This document shows positions 31,288 through 41,764 of a stretch of 64,000 nucleotides of DNA, one piece after another. Source of the stretch: DASQDN01 sp963825845 (lineage in GTDB: Bacteria; Acidobacteriota; Terriglobia; Bryobacterales; Bryobacteraceae); the NCBI GenBank assembly GCA_963825845.1, contig CAWGVL010000059.1, forward strand, positions 62,001 through 126,000. The letters are read 5' to 3'. The notes below the pieces were generated by a model that had not been told where the DNA came from, searched no databases, and saw nothing but the letters and a program-made list of their open reading frames with translations. How positions within the stretch are numbered: position 1 is the stretch's first letter; each line of letters begins with the position of its first letter. A program made the translations under genes and the position numbers.

Positions 31288-32424
31288 ATGACGAGAAACC
31301 CCACAGCTTCGCAGGGAGTATTCACCAGGGAACGAGTGCTTACCGCGGTCCTGGCGATCCTTACGTCTCTGGCGATCTACCTCTGTTACAAGATCGCCGA
31401 ACCGTTCGTGCCGGCGATCGCATTCGCGCTCGCACTCGCGGTGGCGACTCAGCGGCCCTTTAGGTGGATTAAGAGGCGAGTGGGACGTCGCCAGACTCTG
31501 GCCGCCGGTTTGGCTGTGGTTCTCGTCGCGCTACTCATTATTGTTCCCGCAGGTCTCCTTACCGGCTACATCGTACAGGTCGCAGTTGACAACGTCGGCG
31601 CTCTGAAGGATAGCGGCGGCATTTCGCACTTGCGATCAGTCCTTGAGCAACAGCCGCTCGTGGGGCCTCTCATCCGCGAATTGGGCGGCAGATTTCGAAT
31701 AGACGAGCATCTCGGAAACATCGGAAGCGCCATCGCTTCGCGCGCAACAAGGTTTCTTTCCGGTTCCGTGGGTGTCGTGACGCAGTTGGCAATCACGCTC
31801 TTTGTGTTGTTCTTCCTGTACCGGGATTCCAGTTCATCCGTCGAATCGCTTCGAAAACTGCTCCCTCTCTCCGACGATGAGACCGAACATCTGTTTGATC
31901 GCGTAGAGAGCACGATTTCCGCAACTGTCAACGGTTCCCTGACGGTCGCGTTGGTGCAAGGGATTCTCGCCACGACCGTTTACATGATCCTCGGGGTACC
32001 AGCAGCCGTCCTGTGGGGCACCGCAACGTTTCTGGCAGCCCTGATTCCGGTTGCGGGAACGTTCCTGGTTTGGGCCCCAATCGCCATCTTTCTTGTGCTC
32101 AGCGGACATCCGACGAAGGCGATCTTCCTCGTTGCGTGGGGAGGACTTGTGGTTGCCTCCGTTGACAACGTCCTCTACCCATATCTGGTCGGCGACAAGC
32201 TTCGGATGCACACGGTTCCAACGTTCTTCGCGATAATCGGCGGCATAAGCCTGTTCGGACCCGCGGGATTAATCATGGGTCCCCTGGCGCTGGCGATTAC
32301 CGTGGCCTTGGTTGACGTGTGGTGGCTACGGACCGAATCCGGTCAGGCGGCGGAAGAAGCGGTGACAGAGGAGCCCGAAGATCACACCAGGCCCGGCAAA
32401 GTATTGCAGGAGCGCGGAAGGTAG
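31288..32424 (+). CDS. AI-2E family transporter (PF01594-like permease)
   Basis: About 378 residues with seven to eight hydrophobic segments, starting with MTRNPTAS from ATG 31288 (an in-frame TTG at 31261 is the alternative). Typical family features are a long extracytoplasmic/amphipathic segment after the third helix, the loop GVPAAVLWGTATFLAALIPV, and a C-terminal ...GISLFGPAGLIMGPLALAI followed by a charged tail. The family includes autoinducer-2 exporters and sodium/proton antiporters, so function cannot be fixed. Followed 34 bases later by a dehydrogenase on the same strand. Confidence 0.87.
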   Translation: MTRNPTASQGVFTRERVLTAVLAILTSLAIYLCYKIAEPFVPAIAFALALAVATQRPFRWIKRRVGRRQTLAAGLAVVLVALLIIVPAGLLTGYIVQVAVDNVGALKDSGGISHLRSVLEQQPLVGPLIRELGGRFRIDEHLGNIGSAIASRATRFLSGSVGVVTQLAITLFVLFFLYRDSSSSVESLRKLLPLSDDETEHLFDRVESTISATVNGSLTVALVQGILATTVYMILGVPAAVLWGTATFLAALIPVAGTFLVWAPIAIFLVLSGHPTKAIFLVAWGGLVVASVDNVLYPYLVGDKLRMHTVPTFFAIIGGISLFGPAGLIMGPLALAITVALVDVWWLRTESGQAAEEAVTEEPEDHTRPGKVLQERGR

Positions 32425-32458
32425 GTTCGTTTTCTGGCCACGTTACAGTAGTCGCTGA

Positions 32459-33466
32459 ATGAAGGCAGTGGCCCTGAATTACAGCACGCGCCGGCTCGAG
32501 GAGCGCGACATCGCTGAACCGCAAATCGTTGAGCCGGACGACGTGCTCCTTCAGATCCGGGAAGTCGGTATCTGCGGAACCGACCGGGATCTCGCAGCCT
32601 TCCGCCTTGCATTCCCACCTGGCGGAGAGGACTACCTGGTGCTTGGGCATGAGTGCGTAGCCGAGGTCGTTCGCACCGGCCCCGCAGTTACGGCAGTAAG
32701 CACTGGCGACATCGTCGTCCCAATCGTGCGTCGTCCCTGCTCTCCTCCTTGCAACTGGTGCGCGACCGGACGCCGCGATCTTTGCAGTTCGGGACAGTAC
32801 AGGGAGCGCGGTATCGTCGGCGCGCACGGCTACTTCACGGAATTGGCGGTCGATCGCGCCACGGATCTCGTTCGCATCCCCGAAAACCTGAGCGAGCACG
32901 CCGTGTTGATAGAGCCGTTGAGCGTTGTAGAAAAGGCTGTAACCAACGCAAGCCGGCTTCACCCAGGTCACCCGGAATCGGCCTTGATCCTCGGCGCGGG
33001 TCCCGTCGGACTCCTCGCGGCCATGCTCCTGAAAATTCGAGGCTTTTCCGTAGATATCTGCTCTCTGGAACCCGCTAATTCCGGCCGCGCATGCTTGGCC
33101 GAAGCAGCCGGCGCCATATACCGAAACGAACCCGATCGGACGTATGACGTTGTTATCGAAGCGGTTGGGACAGAAGGCGTCGGCGAGCGGGGGCTGAACG
33201 CGCTCGGGCCAAATGGAGTGATCGTCATGCTGGGCGCAGCGAAGTCTCTGCAGGTCCATTTGCTCCAGCTGATCCTGCGCAATCAGGTCATTGTGGGATC
33301 CGTCAATGCCTCGCCCGCCGACTTTCGTGCAGCGGTCGACGATCTCGGCCGTTTTCCGCCAGATGTCCTCAGCCGGATGATCGAACGCGAGCCTGCCTCC
33401 GCTTTCCGTTCCACGCTGACCGGACCCCTTCGTTCCTCGCCGAAAATCGTACACGTGATTCGGTAG
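32459..33466 (+). CDS. Zinc-dependent MDR alcohol dehydrogenase, glucose-1-dehydrogenase type
   Basis: A 335-residue medium-chain dehydrogenase. Catalytic zinc ligands: Cys in EVGICGTDRD, His-Glu in LVLGHECVAEV and Glu in VLIEPLSVVEKA. The structural zinc lobe has Cys residues in CSPPCNWCATGRRDLC, and the cofactor fold starts at ALILGAGPVGLLAA. The CGTDRD block and absence of the usual long lobe are typical of archaeal-like glucose dehydrogenases (GDH), which oxidise glucose or galactose with NAD(P). Intact. Confidence 0.85.
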   Translation: MKAVALNYSTRRLEERDIAEPQIVEPDDVLLQIREVGICGTDRDLAAFRLAFPPGGEDYLVLGHECVAEVVRTGPAVTAVSTGDIVVPIVRRPCSPPCNWCATGRRDLCSSGQYRERGIVGAHGYFTELAVDRATDLVRIPENLSEHAVLIEPLSVVEKAVTNASRLHPGHPESALILGAGPVGLLAAMLLKIRGFSVDICSLEPANSGRACLAEAAGAIYRNEPDRTYDVVIEAVGTEGVGERGLNALGPNGVIVMLGAAKSLQVHLLQLILRNQVIVGSVNASPADFRAAVDDLGRFPPDVLSRMIEREPASAFRSTLTGPLRSSPKIVHVIR

Positions 33467-33555
33467 CAAACGACGACGAAAAATCGCTCCTCGGGGGTAA
33501 GAAGTTGGTATACTGAGGTTTTCATCGCCTGCGTCGTCAGCGGTGGAGGTGTGCG

Positions 33556-34089
33556 TTGTTTGTCAGTGTACAAGAACTCGAGCTGCGGAAAATCCGGTTT
33601 GATCTGGATTTCCCGGTCGGGGAAATGGATTTCGGCGGCCTTCGACAGATTGGACCGCTGCACGCCGAGGGGCAAGCCGAGCTTCTGAGCAACACGCTCG
33701 GCGAGATTCGAATCCGCGGGAAGGTTCAGGCGAAACTCGAGGGGGATTGCGACCGGTGTTTAGAACCGGTTTATCGCCCGATCGAGTCGGATTTCGATCT
33801 GTTCTACCGGCCGACACCGGAAAACACTGCCCACCGCGAACTTGCGATCGATGAAGGCGAGGCCGAGATCGGTTTTTATGAAGATGGCGGGATTGAGATT
33901 GCGGATGTCATCCGTGAGTACGTCCTGCTATCGCTGCCCATGCAGCAGATCTGCAAGCAGGATTGCCAGGGGATCTGCCCGCAATGTGGGTTAAACAGGA
34001 ACACCGGCCAATGCCAGTGCGAGACCAAGCGAGTGGACGAACGCTGGACCGCCCTGCGCGATTTGAAAGTCGGAACGCGAAAACAGTAG
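33556..34089 (+). CDS. yceD: YceD/DUF177 family protein
   Basis: A 177-residue protein starting with TTG at 33556: GGAGG is at 33545-33549 and no other start fits. It has the DUF177 core (LEGDCDRCLEPVYRPIESDF) with a zinc-knuckle-like C-terminal part (CKQDCQGICPQCGLNRNTGQCQC). YceD is needed for 23S rRNA assembly in plants and bacteria and is nearly always followed by rpmF, as here. The upstream dehydrogenase ends 87 bases earlier. Intact. Confidence 0.88.
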   Translation: MFVSVQELELRKIRFDLDFPVGEMDFGGLRQIGPLHAEGQAELLSNTLGEIRIRGKVQAKLEGDCDRCLEPVYRPIESDFDLFYRPTPENTAHRELAIDEGEAEIGFYEDGGIEIADVIREYVLLSLPMQQICKQDCQGICPQCGLNRNTGQCQCETKRVDERWTALRDLKVGTRKQ

Positions 34090-34101
34090 AAGGAAGAAAC
34101 G

Positions 34102-34284
34102 ATGCCTAATCCGAAACGTAGACACTCCAAGCGGCGCACCTCTACCCGCCGTGCCCATGACCACCTTCGCCTGCCTGGAATCTCGGAGTGCCCGAATTGC
34201 CACGAGCCGAAATTACCTCATCGTGCCTGCCCGAAGTGCGGTCAATATAAGGGCCGTGAAGTGATCGAAGTCGCCGAAGAGTAG
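34102..34284 (+). CDS. rpmF: 50S ribosomal protein L32
   Basis: A 60-residue basic protein: MPNPKRRHSKRRTSTRRAHD, then a zinc-binding CPNCHE...CPKCG pair. AAGGAAG precedes the ATG. It sits between yceD and plsX, the classic gene order linking the ribosome, rRNA processing and lipid synthesis. This is the zinc-binding (Cys4) form. Intact. Confidence 0.96.
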   Translation: MPNPKRRHSKRRTSTRRAHDHLRLPGISECPNCHEPKLPHRACPKCGQYKGREVIEVAEE

Positions 34285-34314
34285 CCCTGACGATACCGGA
34301 ACCCGCACCCGTCT

Positions 34315-35334
34315 ATGCTCACGATCGCCGTTGACGCGATGGGCGGCGACCACTGCCCAAAGGCCGAGGTCAGCGGCGCCATATTAGCTATTAAGTCCTA
34401 CAACGTCCGCGTCATTCTCGTTGGCCGTGAGGAAGCGGTGCGCGCCGAGCTCGAACAGCACGAGGGTTGGGATCGGTCCCGAATTCTCGTCCACCACGCA
34501 AGCGAGCAGATCACGATGGAGGACAGCGCGGCGAAAGCCGTGCGAACAAAAAAGGACTCCTCCATCCGTGTCGCCTCCCGCCTGGTCCGGGAAGGGGTCG
34601 CCCACGGTCTGGTTTCGGCCGGCAATACGGGCGCAGTAATGGCGACCGCGAAAATGGTGCAGGGAGTTGTGCCGGGTGTCGATCGGCCCGCGCTAGCGTC
34701 CGTCTTCCCATCCCTTAAAGGCACGCCGGTGGTGGTCGTCGATGTCGGCGCTAACGTGGATTGCGATCCAAAGATGCTCGCCCAGTTTGCCGTAATGGGC
34801 GATATCTATTCGCGCATCATTTTCAAGACCGCAAATCCTCGAGTCGGCCTGCTCTCAATCGGCGAAGAAGAGCATAAAGGCAACGAACTCACCAAATCAG
34901 CCACTCCCCTTCTGAAGGCGATACCGTCTCTCCACTTCATCGGCAACGTCGAAGGACGCGACCTGTACACCGGGCATGCGGACGTGGTTGTGTGCGACGG
35001 CTTTATCGGAAATGTCGCACTGAAGGTCAGCGAAGGCATCGTCGACGTCATTAAACACATGCTCAAGGAATCGCTACAGGCGACGGTGAGCCGGCAGATC
35101 GGGTACTTGTTGTCACGATCCGCATACACCGAATTCAAGAAGAGAGTAGATTATTCTGAGTTCGGCGGCGCCCCGCTGCTCGGAGTGAAGGGCGTGTGCA
35201 TCATCTGCCACGGCCGATCCAATGCCAACGCGATCAAGAACGCCATCCGTGTAGCGGTCGATTTCGCGGGCGGCCATGTTAATCAGAAAATAGAAGAGGG
35301 TCTGAACTTCCACTCGGCGGCTCGGGCACACTGA
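34315..35334 (+). CDS. plsX: Phosphate acyltransferase PlsX
   Basis: PlsX makes acyl-phosphate from acyl-ACP for phospholipid synthesis. The 339-residue product has TIAVDAMGGDHCPK at the start, SAGNTGAVMATA, VFPSLKGTPVVVVDVGANVDC, a YSRIIF block and VVCDGFIGNVALK. The isolated protein has the usual length. It ends 6 bases before dsbD. Intact. Confidence 0.96.
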   Translation: MLTIAVDAMGGDHCPKAEVSGAILAIKSYNVRVILVGREEAVRAELEQHEGWDRSRILVHHASEQITMEDSAAKAVRTKKDSSIRVASRLVREGVAHGLVSAGNTGAVMATAKMVQGVVPGVDRPALASVFPSLKGTPVVVVDVGANVDCDPKMLAQFAVMGDIYSRIIFKTANPRVGLLSIGEEEHKGNELTKSATPLLKAIPSLHFIGNVEGRDLYTGHADVVVCDGFIGNVALKVSEGIVDVIKHMLKESLQATVSRQIGYLLSRSAYTEFKKRVDYSEFGGAPLLGVKGVCIICHGRSNANAIKNAIRVAVDFAGGHVNQKIEEGLNFHSAARAH

Positions 35335-35340
35335 GGTCTT

Positions 35341-37164
35341 ATGAATCGGCTCCTGGCAGCGGCGTTGTTCACAGCGGCACTGCTCAGTGCGCAGAGCCGA
35401 AACCCTGTCCAGTGGACGGTTGAGACACAGGGCGCCACCGCGACGATTCAAGCCGTCATGGAGCCGGGTTGGCACATCTACGCGCTGACGACTCCGGCCG
35501 GCGGTCCCACTCCGACCACCATAAAAGTGGGGGACACCAAGGCCGCAACAGGCCTGCGGCTTTACCAAACGAAGCCAATTGTGAAGTTCGATCCGAACTT
35601 CAACCTCAATGTCGAAGCGTTCGAAGGTTCAACTAAGTTCCTAGCTGTCATCGGTTTATCCAAAGATCTGCCGAAAGGTGAGGTCGAAATCCCCCTTCTC
35701 GTTCGGTATCAGGCGTGTACCGACCGCGAGTGCCTTCCCCGCAAAACGAACCTGAGCGCGAAACTAAACATCGACCCGGCGCAGTCTCCGCCCGAGTTCG
35801 TCGTGCCTGCCGGGTTTACTGAGTTCACGGGCCAAAGAAGCGGACCTCTGGGAGCGACGCCAAACACGCAGAGTTCTGATGAACAGGGTTTCGCCAGTTT
35901 CCTGCTGGTGGCGTTCGGATTCGGGCTGGCGGCGATTTTCACGCCGTGCGTCTTCCCGATGATTCCGATCACGCTGTCGTTTTTCCTGAACAAACCCGGA
36001 GCTGTGCGTCAGGCGATCCTTTTCTGCCTTGGGATCGTTGTGATGTTCACGGGATTGGGCCTTCTCGGTGACAGCCGTATTGGGTCCGTTTGGTGTCGTG
36101 CAACTCGGGTCCAACATCTGGGTGAACGCGATTTATCGCGTTGGTGTTTGTAGTGTTCGGACTAAGCCTGCTCGGAGCGTTCGAGATTACGCTTCCTTCT
36201 TCGCTGCTGACGAAAATGGACCAGGCCTCTCAACGAGGCGGGTCGCTCGGGACGCTGTTGATGGGACTGACGTTCTCGCTCACATCCTTCGCCTGTGTCG
36301 GGCCGTTCATCGGGACGCTTCTCGCCGGATCGGTACAGCGCGGTGGGATTCAACCTGCTCTCGGGATGATGACGTTCGCCTCGGGGCTCGCGTCCCCATT
36401 CTTCGTGCTTGCCCTGTTCCCTGCGTATATGCAGCGTCTGCCGAGGAGCGGTGGCTGGCTGGCCCGAGTAAAGGTCGTCCTCGGGTTCATCATCGTCGCC
36501 TGGAGCATCAAGTATCTCAGCGCGATCGACCAGGTTCTGCAGTGGAACGTCATCACGCGCGAACGATTCCTCGCGGTTTGGATCGTCCTGTTTGCACTGG
36601 CCGGCCTGTACCTGCTCGGCTTCCTCCGGATGGAAGGCATCCGCGCTGATGACACTCTGGGTGTCGGTCGAATGCTGGCGGGCGCGGCGTTCCTTATTTT
36701 TGCGATCAGCCTGATTCCCGGCATGTTCGGATCGGCGCTCGGCGAACTCGACTCTTTCGTTCCTTTAGCGAAAGAGGGCTCCGGTCCAACCGCCTCAGGT
36801 AAGGGCGGACTCGACTTGGATAAAGAATGACCTGCCGGGAGCGCTGGCCCGTGCCAAGTCGGAGAACAAGCGAGTCTTCGTCGCGTTCACAGGTTATGCT
36901 TGCACGAATTGCCACTGGATGAAGGCCAACATGTTCACGAAACCGGAAGTGTCAGAGGCGATGTCCCAGTTCGTACTAGTCGAGCTATACACGGACGGCA
37001 CGGACGCAGTGAGCGAGACGAATCAAAACCTCCAGGAAAGCCAGTTCAAAACCGTGGCGATCCCCTTCTATGCGGTCTTCGATGCCGACCAGCGTCTTGT
37101 CGCCCAATTCGCCGGGCTTACCCGCAACGCAGCCGACTTCTTAGCCTTTCTTCGTACTCCATGA
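35341..37164 (+). CDS. dsbD: Thiol:disulfide interchange protein DsbD (frameshifted)
   Basis: A three-part protein: signal peptide and N-terminal DsbD domain (PGWHIYALTTPAGG, ACTDRECLP), a CcdA-type membrane domain with FTPCVFPMIPIT and SLTSFACVGPFIGTLL carrying the redox Cys pair, and a C-terminal thioredoxin domain with CTNC (GYACTNCHWMKANMF). It passes electrons from cytoplasmic thioredoxin to periplasmic proteins such as cytochrome c maturation factors, relevant to the many cytochromes here. Frame changes lie near 36066, 36130 and 36815. The stop overlaps the start of the peptidase gene (ATGA). Each domain is internally complete, so indel errors are likely. Confidence 0.85.
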
Positions 37165-39175
37165 AGATAGTCCTTTCGGTTCTGCTCGTATGGGCCGCGG
37201 CGTTCGGGCAGGTGGATATTCGCGGCTTTTCCGCGGCGCAGGCACAGGAGCACCGTGATCGAGAGGCGAAAGCCCTTGCGATACCCCAACCCGAACGGAT
37301 GCGAACCTACATGGAGCGGATGTCCGCCGAACCGCATCTCGCTGGATCTCCCGCCTCCAAGGCCGTAGCAGAGTATATTGCCGGCCTTTTCCGCGAGTGG
37401 GGACTCGCCGTACAAATCGAGCAGTTCGAAGCTCTGCTCCCGTACCCGAAGTCACGATCTCTGCAGATGACTGCGCCGACGCGTTTCACGGCGAAGCTCG
37501 CAGAACCGAAGATCCAGCAGGATCGAGACTCCGGCGACAAGGGCCAAGTCGCAACCTACAACGCATACTCGGGCAACGGCGACGTTTCCGGTCAGGTCGT
37601 CTATGTTAACTACGGGATCCCGGAAGATTACGAGCAGTTGAAAAAACTTGGGCATCGACGTCAAGGGCAAAATCGCGCTCGCCCGCTATGGCAAGAGCTG
37701 GCGGGGCACCAAAGCAAAGGTCGCGCAGGAGAACGGGGCGGTCGGCTGCCTTATCTACTCCGACCCGCGAGACGACGGATATTTTCAGGGCGACGTCTAT
37801 CCGAAGGGCGCTTTCCGTCCGCCTGATGGAGCCCAGCGCGGCAGCGTCATGGACATGCCGCTTTACGTCGGCGATCCACTTTCACCGGGCTGGGCCAGCG
37901 AGAAAGGTGCGCGAAAGCTCCCTCTCGCGGAGGCCGTCACGTTGATGAAGATTCCGGTATTGCCGATCTCATATGCGGATGCCCAGCCATTCCTGGCAAA
38001 CCTCGAAGGACCCGTCGCGCCGGAGCCCTGGCGGGGAGCGCTTCCCGTCACGTATCACATCGGTCCCGGTCCTGCGACCGCGCGCCTCAAGGTCGACAAC
38101 CGATTCGGAAACCCGCCCGCTGTATAACGTGATCGCGACCATTCCCGGATCGGAAGCGGCGGACGAGTGGGTACTTTACGGAAATCATCACGACGCATGG
38201 GTCAATGGCGCGCACGATCCCATCAGCGGCGCAGTGGTCGTACTGGAGACGGCGCGGACGCTTTCCGAGCTCCGGAAGACGGGTTGGAAACCGAAGCGAA
38301 CCATCAAATTCGCTTTGTGGGATGCGGAAGAGTTCGGCCTTATCGGATCCACGGAATGGGTGGAGAAGCACGAGCCGGAACTCAAGCAAAAGCTCGTCGC
38401 GTATTTCAATAGCGACACGAACGGGAAAGGTCAGTTCTCCGCGGGTGGGTCGCCGTCGCTGCACGTGTTCATGCGCGAGATCGTCCGTGACGTGCTTAAA
38501 CCCGAAAAGCTGGAGTTCACCATGCCTCCGGTCGGGTCAGGATCTGACTACACGCCCTTCCTGCACCATGCGGGCATTGCCAGTGTAAATGCTGGATTTG
38601 GCGATTCTGGCGGTGTCTACCACTCCATTTATGACTCGTTCGACTGGTACACGCGTTTCTCGGACAAGGACTTCAGCAAGGGAAAAGCCTTGGCCGAAAT
38701 CATGTGCACTGCGCTCATGCGCATGGCCGACGCGCCGGTTCTCCCTTTCGAGTTCACGAACGTCTCGAAAGCCATACAGGGCTACCTTACCGATCTGAGT
38801 AAACGCAAAGAATTGAGACTAACGGACCTTCATGCCGAAGTCGGCAAGCTCCAATCCGCCGCCGAGGCGTATGAGAAGACCTATCGAAAAGCGATCGCGC
38901 ATTCAGCTGTCCAGCCAAAGCTGAATCAACTGCTTATCCAGACCGAGCAGGCGCTTCTAAACGACGCAGGTCTTCCAAAGCGGCCATTCTATAAGCACCA
39001 GTTGATGGCGCCCGGCCTGTACACCGGATACAGCCCGAAGACTCTTCCCGGTATCCGCGAAGCTGCGGAAGCGCAGAATTGGGACGAAGCGAACGAACAG
39101 ACAAAGAGCGTATTGGCCGCGGTGACAGCCCTTCGGGCAAAGCTGGAAGCAGCAGCGGAGCTGCTGTCACAATAG
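37161..39175 (+). CDS. M28 family peptidase, glutamate carboxypeptidase II-like (frameshifted)
   Basis: Signal peptide MKIVLSVLLVWAAAFG, then a PA domain (KGKIALARYGKSWRG), the M28 core with zinc ligands in GNHHDAWVNGAHDPISG and LWDAEEFGLIGSTEW, a VGSGSDYTPFLHHAG block and a helical transferrin-receptor-like dimer domain at the C-terminus. Length about 670 residues, the GCPII/PSMA-like layout. It cleaves C-terminal Glu or Asp from small peptides in the periplasm or outside. Frame changes near 37650 and 38100. Coupled to dsbD by a 4-base overlap. Confidence 0.87.
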
Positions 39176-39187
39176 ATAGACACATCG

Positions 39188-40302
39188 ATGATTGTCGACA
39201 CCCAGGTCGTCCGTTTCGATTCCCTGCCCCTCGACTGCGGTGTGAATCTTGCGCCCGTCGATGTGGCTTACGAAACTTACGGCGAACTCAACTCCAGTCG
39301 ATCGAACGCAATCCTGATCCTGCACGCGTTCTCCGGAGACGCGCACGCAGCCGGGATCAGCCATGACGGCGGCAAACCCGGCTGGTGGGACAACATGATC
39401 GGTCCCGGCAAAGCGTTCGACACGACGCAGTACTTCGTGATCTGCACCAACGTGTTGGGGGGCTGCAAAGGCACGACCGGTCCTGCGTGCATCAACCCCG
39501 CGACGGGCAAGCCATACGGGATGACCTTTCCGGTCATCTCGATCTCTGACATGGTCCGGCTGCAAAAGAAGCTCGTGAACCACCTTGGCATTCACCGGCT
39601 CCTTGCGGTAGCGGGCGGATCGATGGGCGGAATGCAGGTGCTGGAGTGGGCGGTCGCGTACCCGGAGGCCGTCGCGTGCGCGATTCCGATCGCCACCACA
39701 TCGCGACATAGCGCACAACAGATCGCATTCAACGAGGTTGGACGACAGGCGATCATGGCGGACCCGGACTGGGACGAAGGCAATTACTACGATAAGAAGC
39801 CTCCCGCCCGCGGACTGTCGGTTGCTCGCATGGTCGGTCACATCACGTATATGAGCGACGACTCGATGCGTGAAAAGTTCGGCCGGCGTTTTCAGAAACA
39901 GGAGCCCTGCCGGATTTTTCGTCCGTGTTTGAAGTAGAGAGCTATCTTCGATACCGCGGCAGCCAGTTTGTCGACCGTTTCGACGCCAACTCGTATCTGT
40001 ACATCACGAAGGCGATGGATCTCTTCGACGTGACGAACGGTCACGCGTCCCTCGCCGCGGCGCTCGAACGGACCCAATCGCGTTTTCTGGTGATCAGCTT
40101 CACTTCGGACTGGTTGTACCCGACATACCAGTCGCTCGAGATTGTCAGCGCCTTGCGCGGCCGGAATCGCGATGTCGCGTTTTGCGAGCTGCAATCGAAC
40201 TACGGACACGACGCATTCCTGGTCGACGTAGCCGAGCAGACGGAATTGATTCGCGGCTTTCTCGCCAGCACGTATCGTGAGAAGGTCGCTAGAGCCTCGT
40301 GA
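39188..40302 (+). CDS. metX: Homoserine O-acetyltransferase MetX (one frameshift)
   Basis: First committed step to methionine: acetylates or succinylates homoserine. About 370 residues of alpha/beta-hydrolase fold: HAFSGDAHAAG, GGCKGTTGP, nucleophile in AGGSMGGMQ, catalytic Asp in SDWLYP and His in NYGHDAFL. The frame changes near 39905 (after FGRRFQ); both halves are otherwise complete. The stop overlaps metW (GTGA), the usual metX-metW pair. The frame break is probably an indel, because the rest is highly conserved. Confidence 0.92.
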
Positions 40303-40928
40303 GCGCCGCCGCCGTGGAGTTGAAGCACCCGTCTGTACGCGACGTTCTCGGCCGCAGCGATTACGCCATCATCAGCCAGATTGTGGAGCCGAATACCCGC
40401 GTTCTTGACGTCGGCTGCGGCGAAGGCGAACTACTTCACTGGCTTGCGCTCCATAAGCAGGTCGATGCCCGCGGGGTGGAGATCGTCGGATCCAAGGTAC
40501 AGCGCGCGATTGCGCGAGGTGTTTCCGTTTATCAGGGCGACATCGATCAGGGCCTCGCAGATTACCCGGACCATGCTTTTGACTATGTGATTCTGAGTCA
40601 GACGCTTCAGGAAGTCCGCAAGCCTCTCAAAGTGTTGACAGAGATGCTGCGCGTCGGACGGCGAGCGATCGTCGCATTTCCAAACTTTGGCCACTGGACG
40701 GTTCGCCTTGCCCATCTATGGTCAGGACGGGCGCCCCGCACCAAGTTGTTCCCGTACGATTGGTACGATTCTCCGAACATCCACTTCCTGACAGTTCATG
40801 ACTTCGAAGGTCTTGTCCTCAAAGAAGGATGGACAGTGGAGCGGTCTATCTATCTGAGCGCCGATAAAGAAGTCCAGACGTTTCCGAATTTGATGGCCGA
40901 GGTCGCTGTTTTTCTCATTCGGAAATAA
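40299..40928 (+). CDS. metW: Methionine biosynthesis protein MetW
   Basis: A 209-residue SAM-dependent methyltransferase fold with VLDVGCGEGELL (motif I), YVILSQTLQEVRKP and VAFPNFGHWTVRL. GTG start at 40299 inside metX. MetW is required for activity of MetX in several bacteria, and the two genes are almost always coupled as here. The next gene starts close to its stop. Intact. Confidence 0.93.
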   Translation: MSAAAVELKHPSVRDVLGRSDYAIISQIVEPNTRVLDVGCGEGELLHWLALHKQVDARGVEIVGSKVQRAIARGVSVYQGDIDQGLADYPDHAFDYVILSQTLQEVRKPLKVLTEMLRVGRRAIVAFPNFGHWTVRLAHLWSGRAPRTKLFPYDWYDSPNIHFLTVHDFEGLVLKEGWTVERSIYLSADKEVQTFPNLMAEVAVFLIRK

Positions 40929-40944
40929 CTCCGGGAGACCCGGC

Positions 40945-41763
40945 ATCAACGACACCTGGTATCAACGCGATGGTGTTCGGCTTCATGCGGTCGAAGCCGG
41001 CCCTCCTGACGGTCCTCTCTACATCCTGCTCCATGGATTTCCGGAGTTCTGGTACGGCTGGCGGAAGCAGATTCCCGCACTCGCGGCGGCGGGTTATCAC
41101 GTAATCGCGCCGGATCAGCGCGGCTACAACATAAGCGATAAGCCCCCGCATGTACGTTCATACGCGCTTCCAGAGCTGGCGGCAGATGTCCTTGCGATTG
41201 CTGCAGGCAGGACGTTCAAGCTTGCGGGACACGATTGGGGAGCCGCTGTGGCCTGGGCCGTCGCTCTCACAGCGCCAGAACAGATCGAACGCTTGACGAT
41301 CCTCAATGTCCCGCATCCAGCGGTGATGATGCGCCATCTCCGAAGCGATCCTGGCCAGATCCTCCGTAGCTGGTACATGTTGTTCTTTCAGCTTCCCGGC
41401 ATCCCGGAAGCACTCTTCCGCGTAGTCGGACGCCGCACTCTAACGCACACGAGCCGTCCCGGTACGTTCAGTCCTGAAGATCTGGACCGCTACTCAGAGG
41501 CGTGGAGACAATCGGGATGCCTGACGGGAATGATCAACTGGTATCGCGCGCTGATACGGGTTCGGCCGCCAACGCTTGCAGATCCAATGGTTCGCGTGCC
41601 TACTACAATCATTTGGGGCAAGCAGGATCGATTTCTCAGGCATGAAATGGCAGCGGAAAGTACACAACTGTGCTCACAGGGCAGGCTTTTGTACTTTGAC
41701 GATGCGACACATTGGGTCCAACACGAGGAGCCCGATCGAGTGAACGCCGTCCTGATTGCTTGA
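40945..41763 (+). CDS. Alpha/beta hydrolase, epoxide hydrolase-like
   Basis: About 272 residues: oxyanion motif HGFPEFWYGW, nucleophile Asp in AGHDWGAAVAW, cap domain, acid Asp in IWGKQDRFL and His in ATHWVQHEEPDRV. The HGxP and GHDWG motifs fit soluble epoxide hydrolases or haloalkane dehalogenases. No canonical start lies upstream of the motifs. The frame is open from before an ATC at 40945, which follows GGGAG, and the first ATG-class codon (GTG 41248) falls inside the domain. So the start is uncertain (rare codon, or an indel). It follows metW by 16 bases. Confidence 0.75.
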   Translation: MNDTWYQRDGVRLHAVEAGPPDGPLYILLHGFPEFWYGWRKQIPALAAAGYHVIAPDQRGYNISDKPPHVRSYALPELAADVLAIAAGRTFKLAGHDWGAAVAWAVALTAPEQIERLTILNVPHPAVMMRHLRSDPGQILRSWYMLFFQLPGIPEALFRVVGRRTLTHTSRPGTFSPEDLDRYSEAWRQSGCLTGMINWYRALIRVRPPTLADPMVRVPTTIIWGKQDRFLRHEMAAESTQLCSQGRLLYFDDATHWVQHEEPDRVNAVLIA

Positions 41764-41764
41764 A

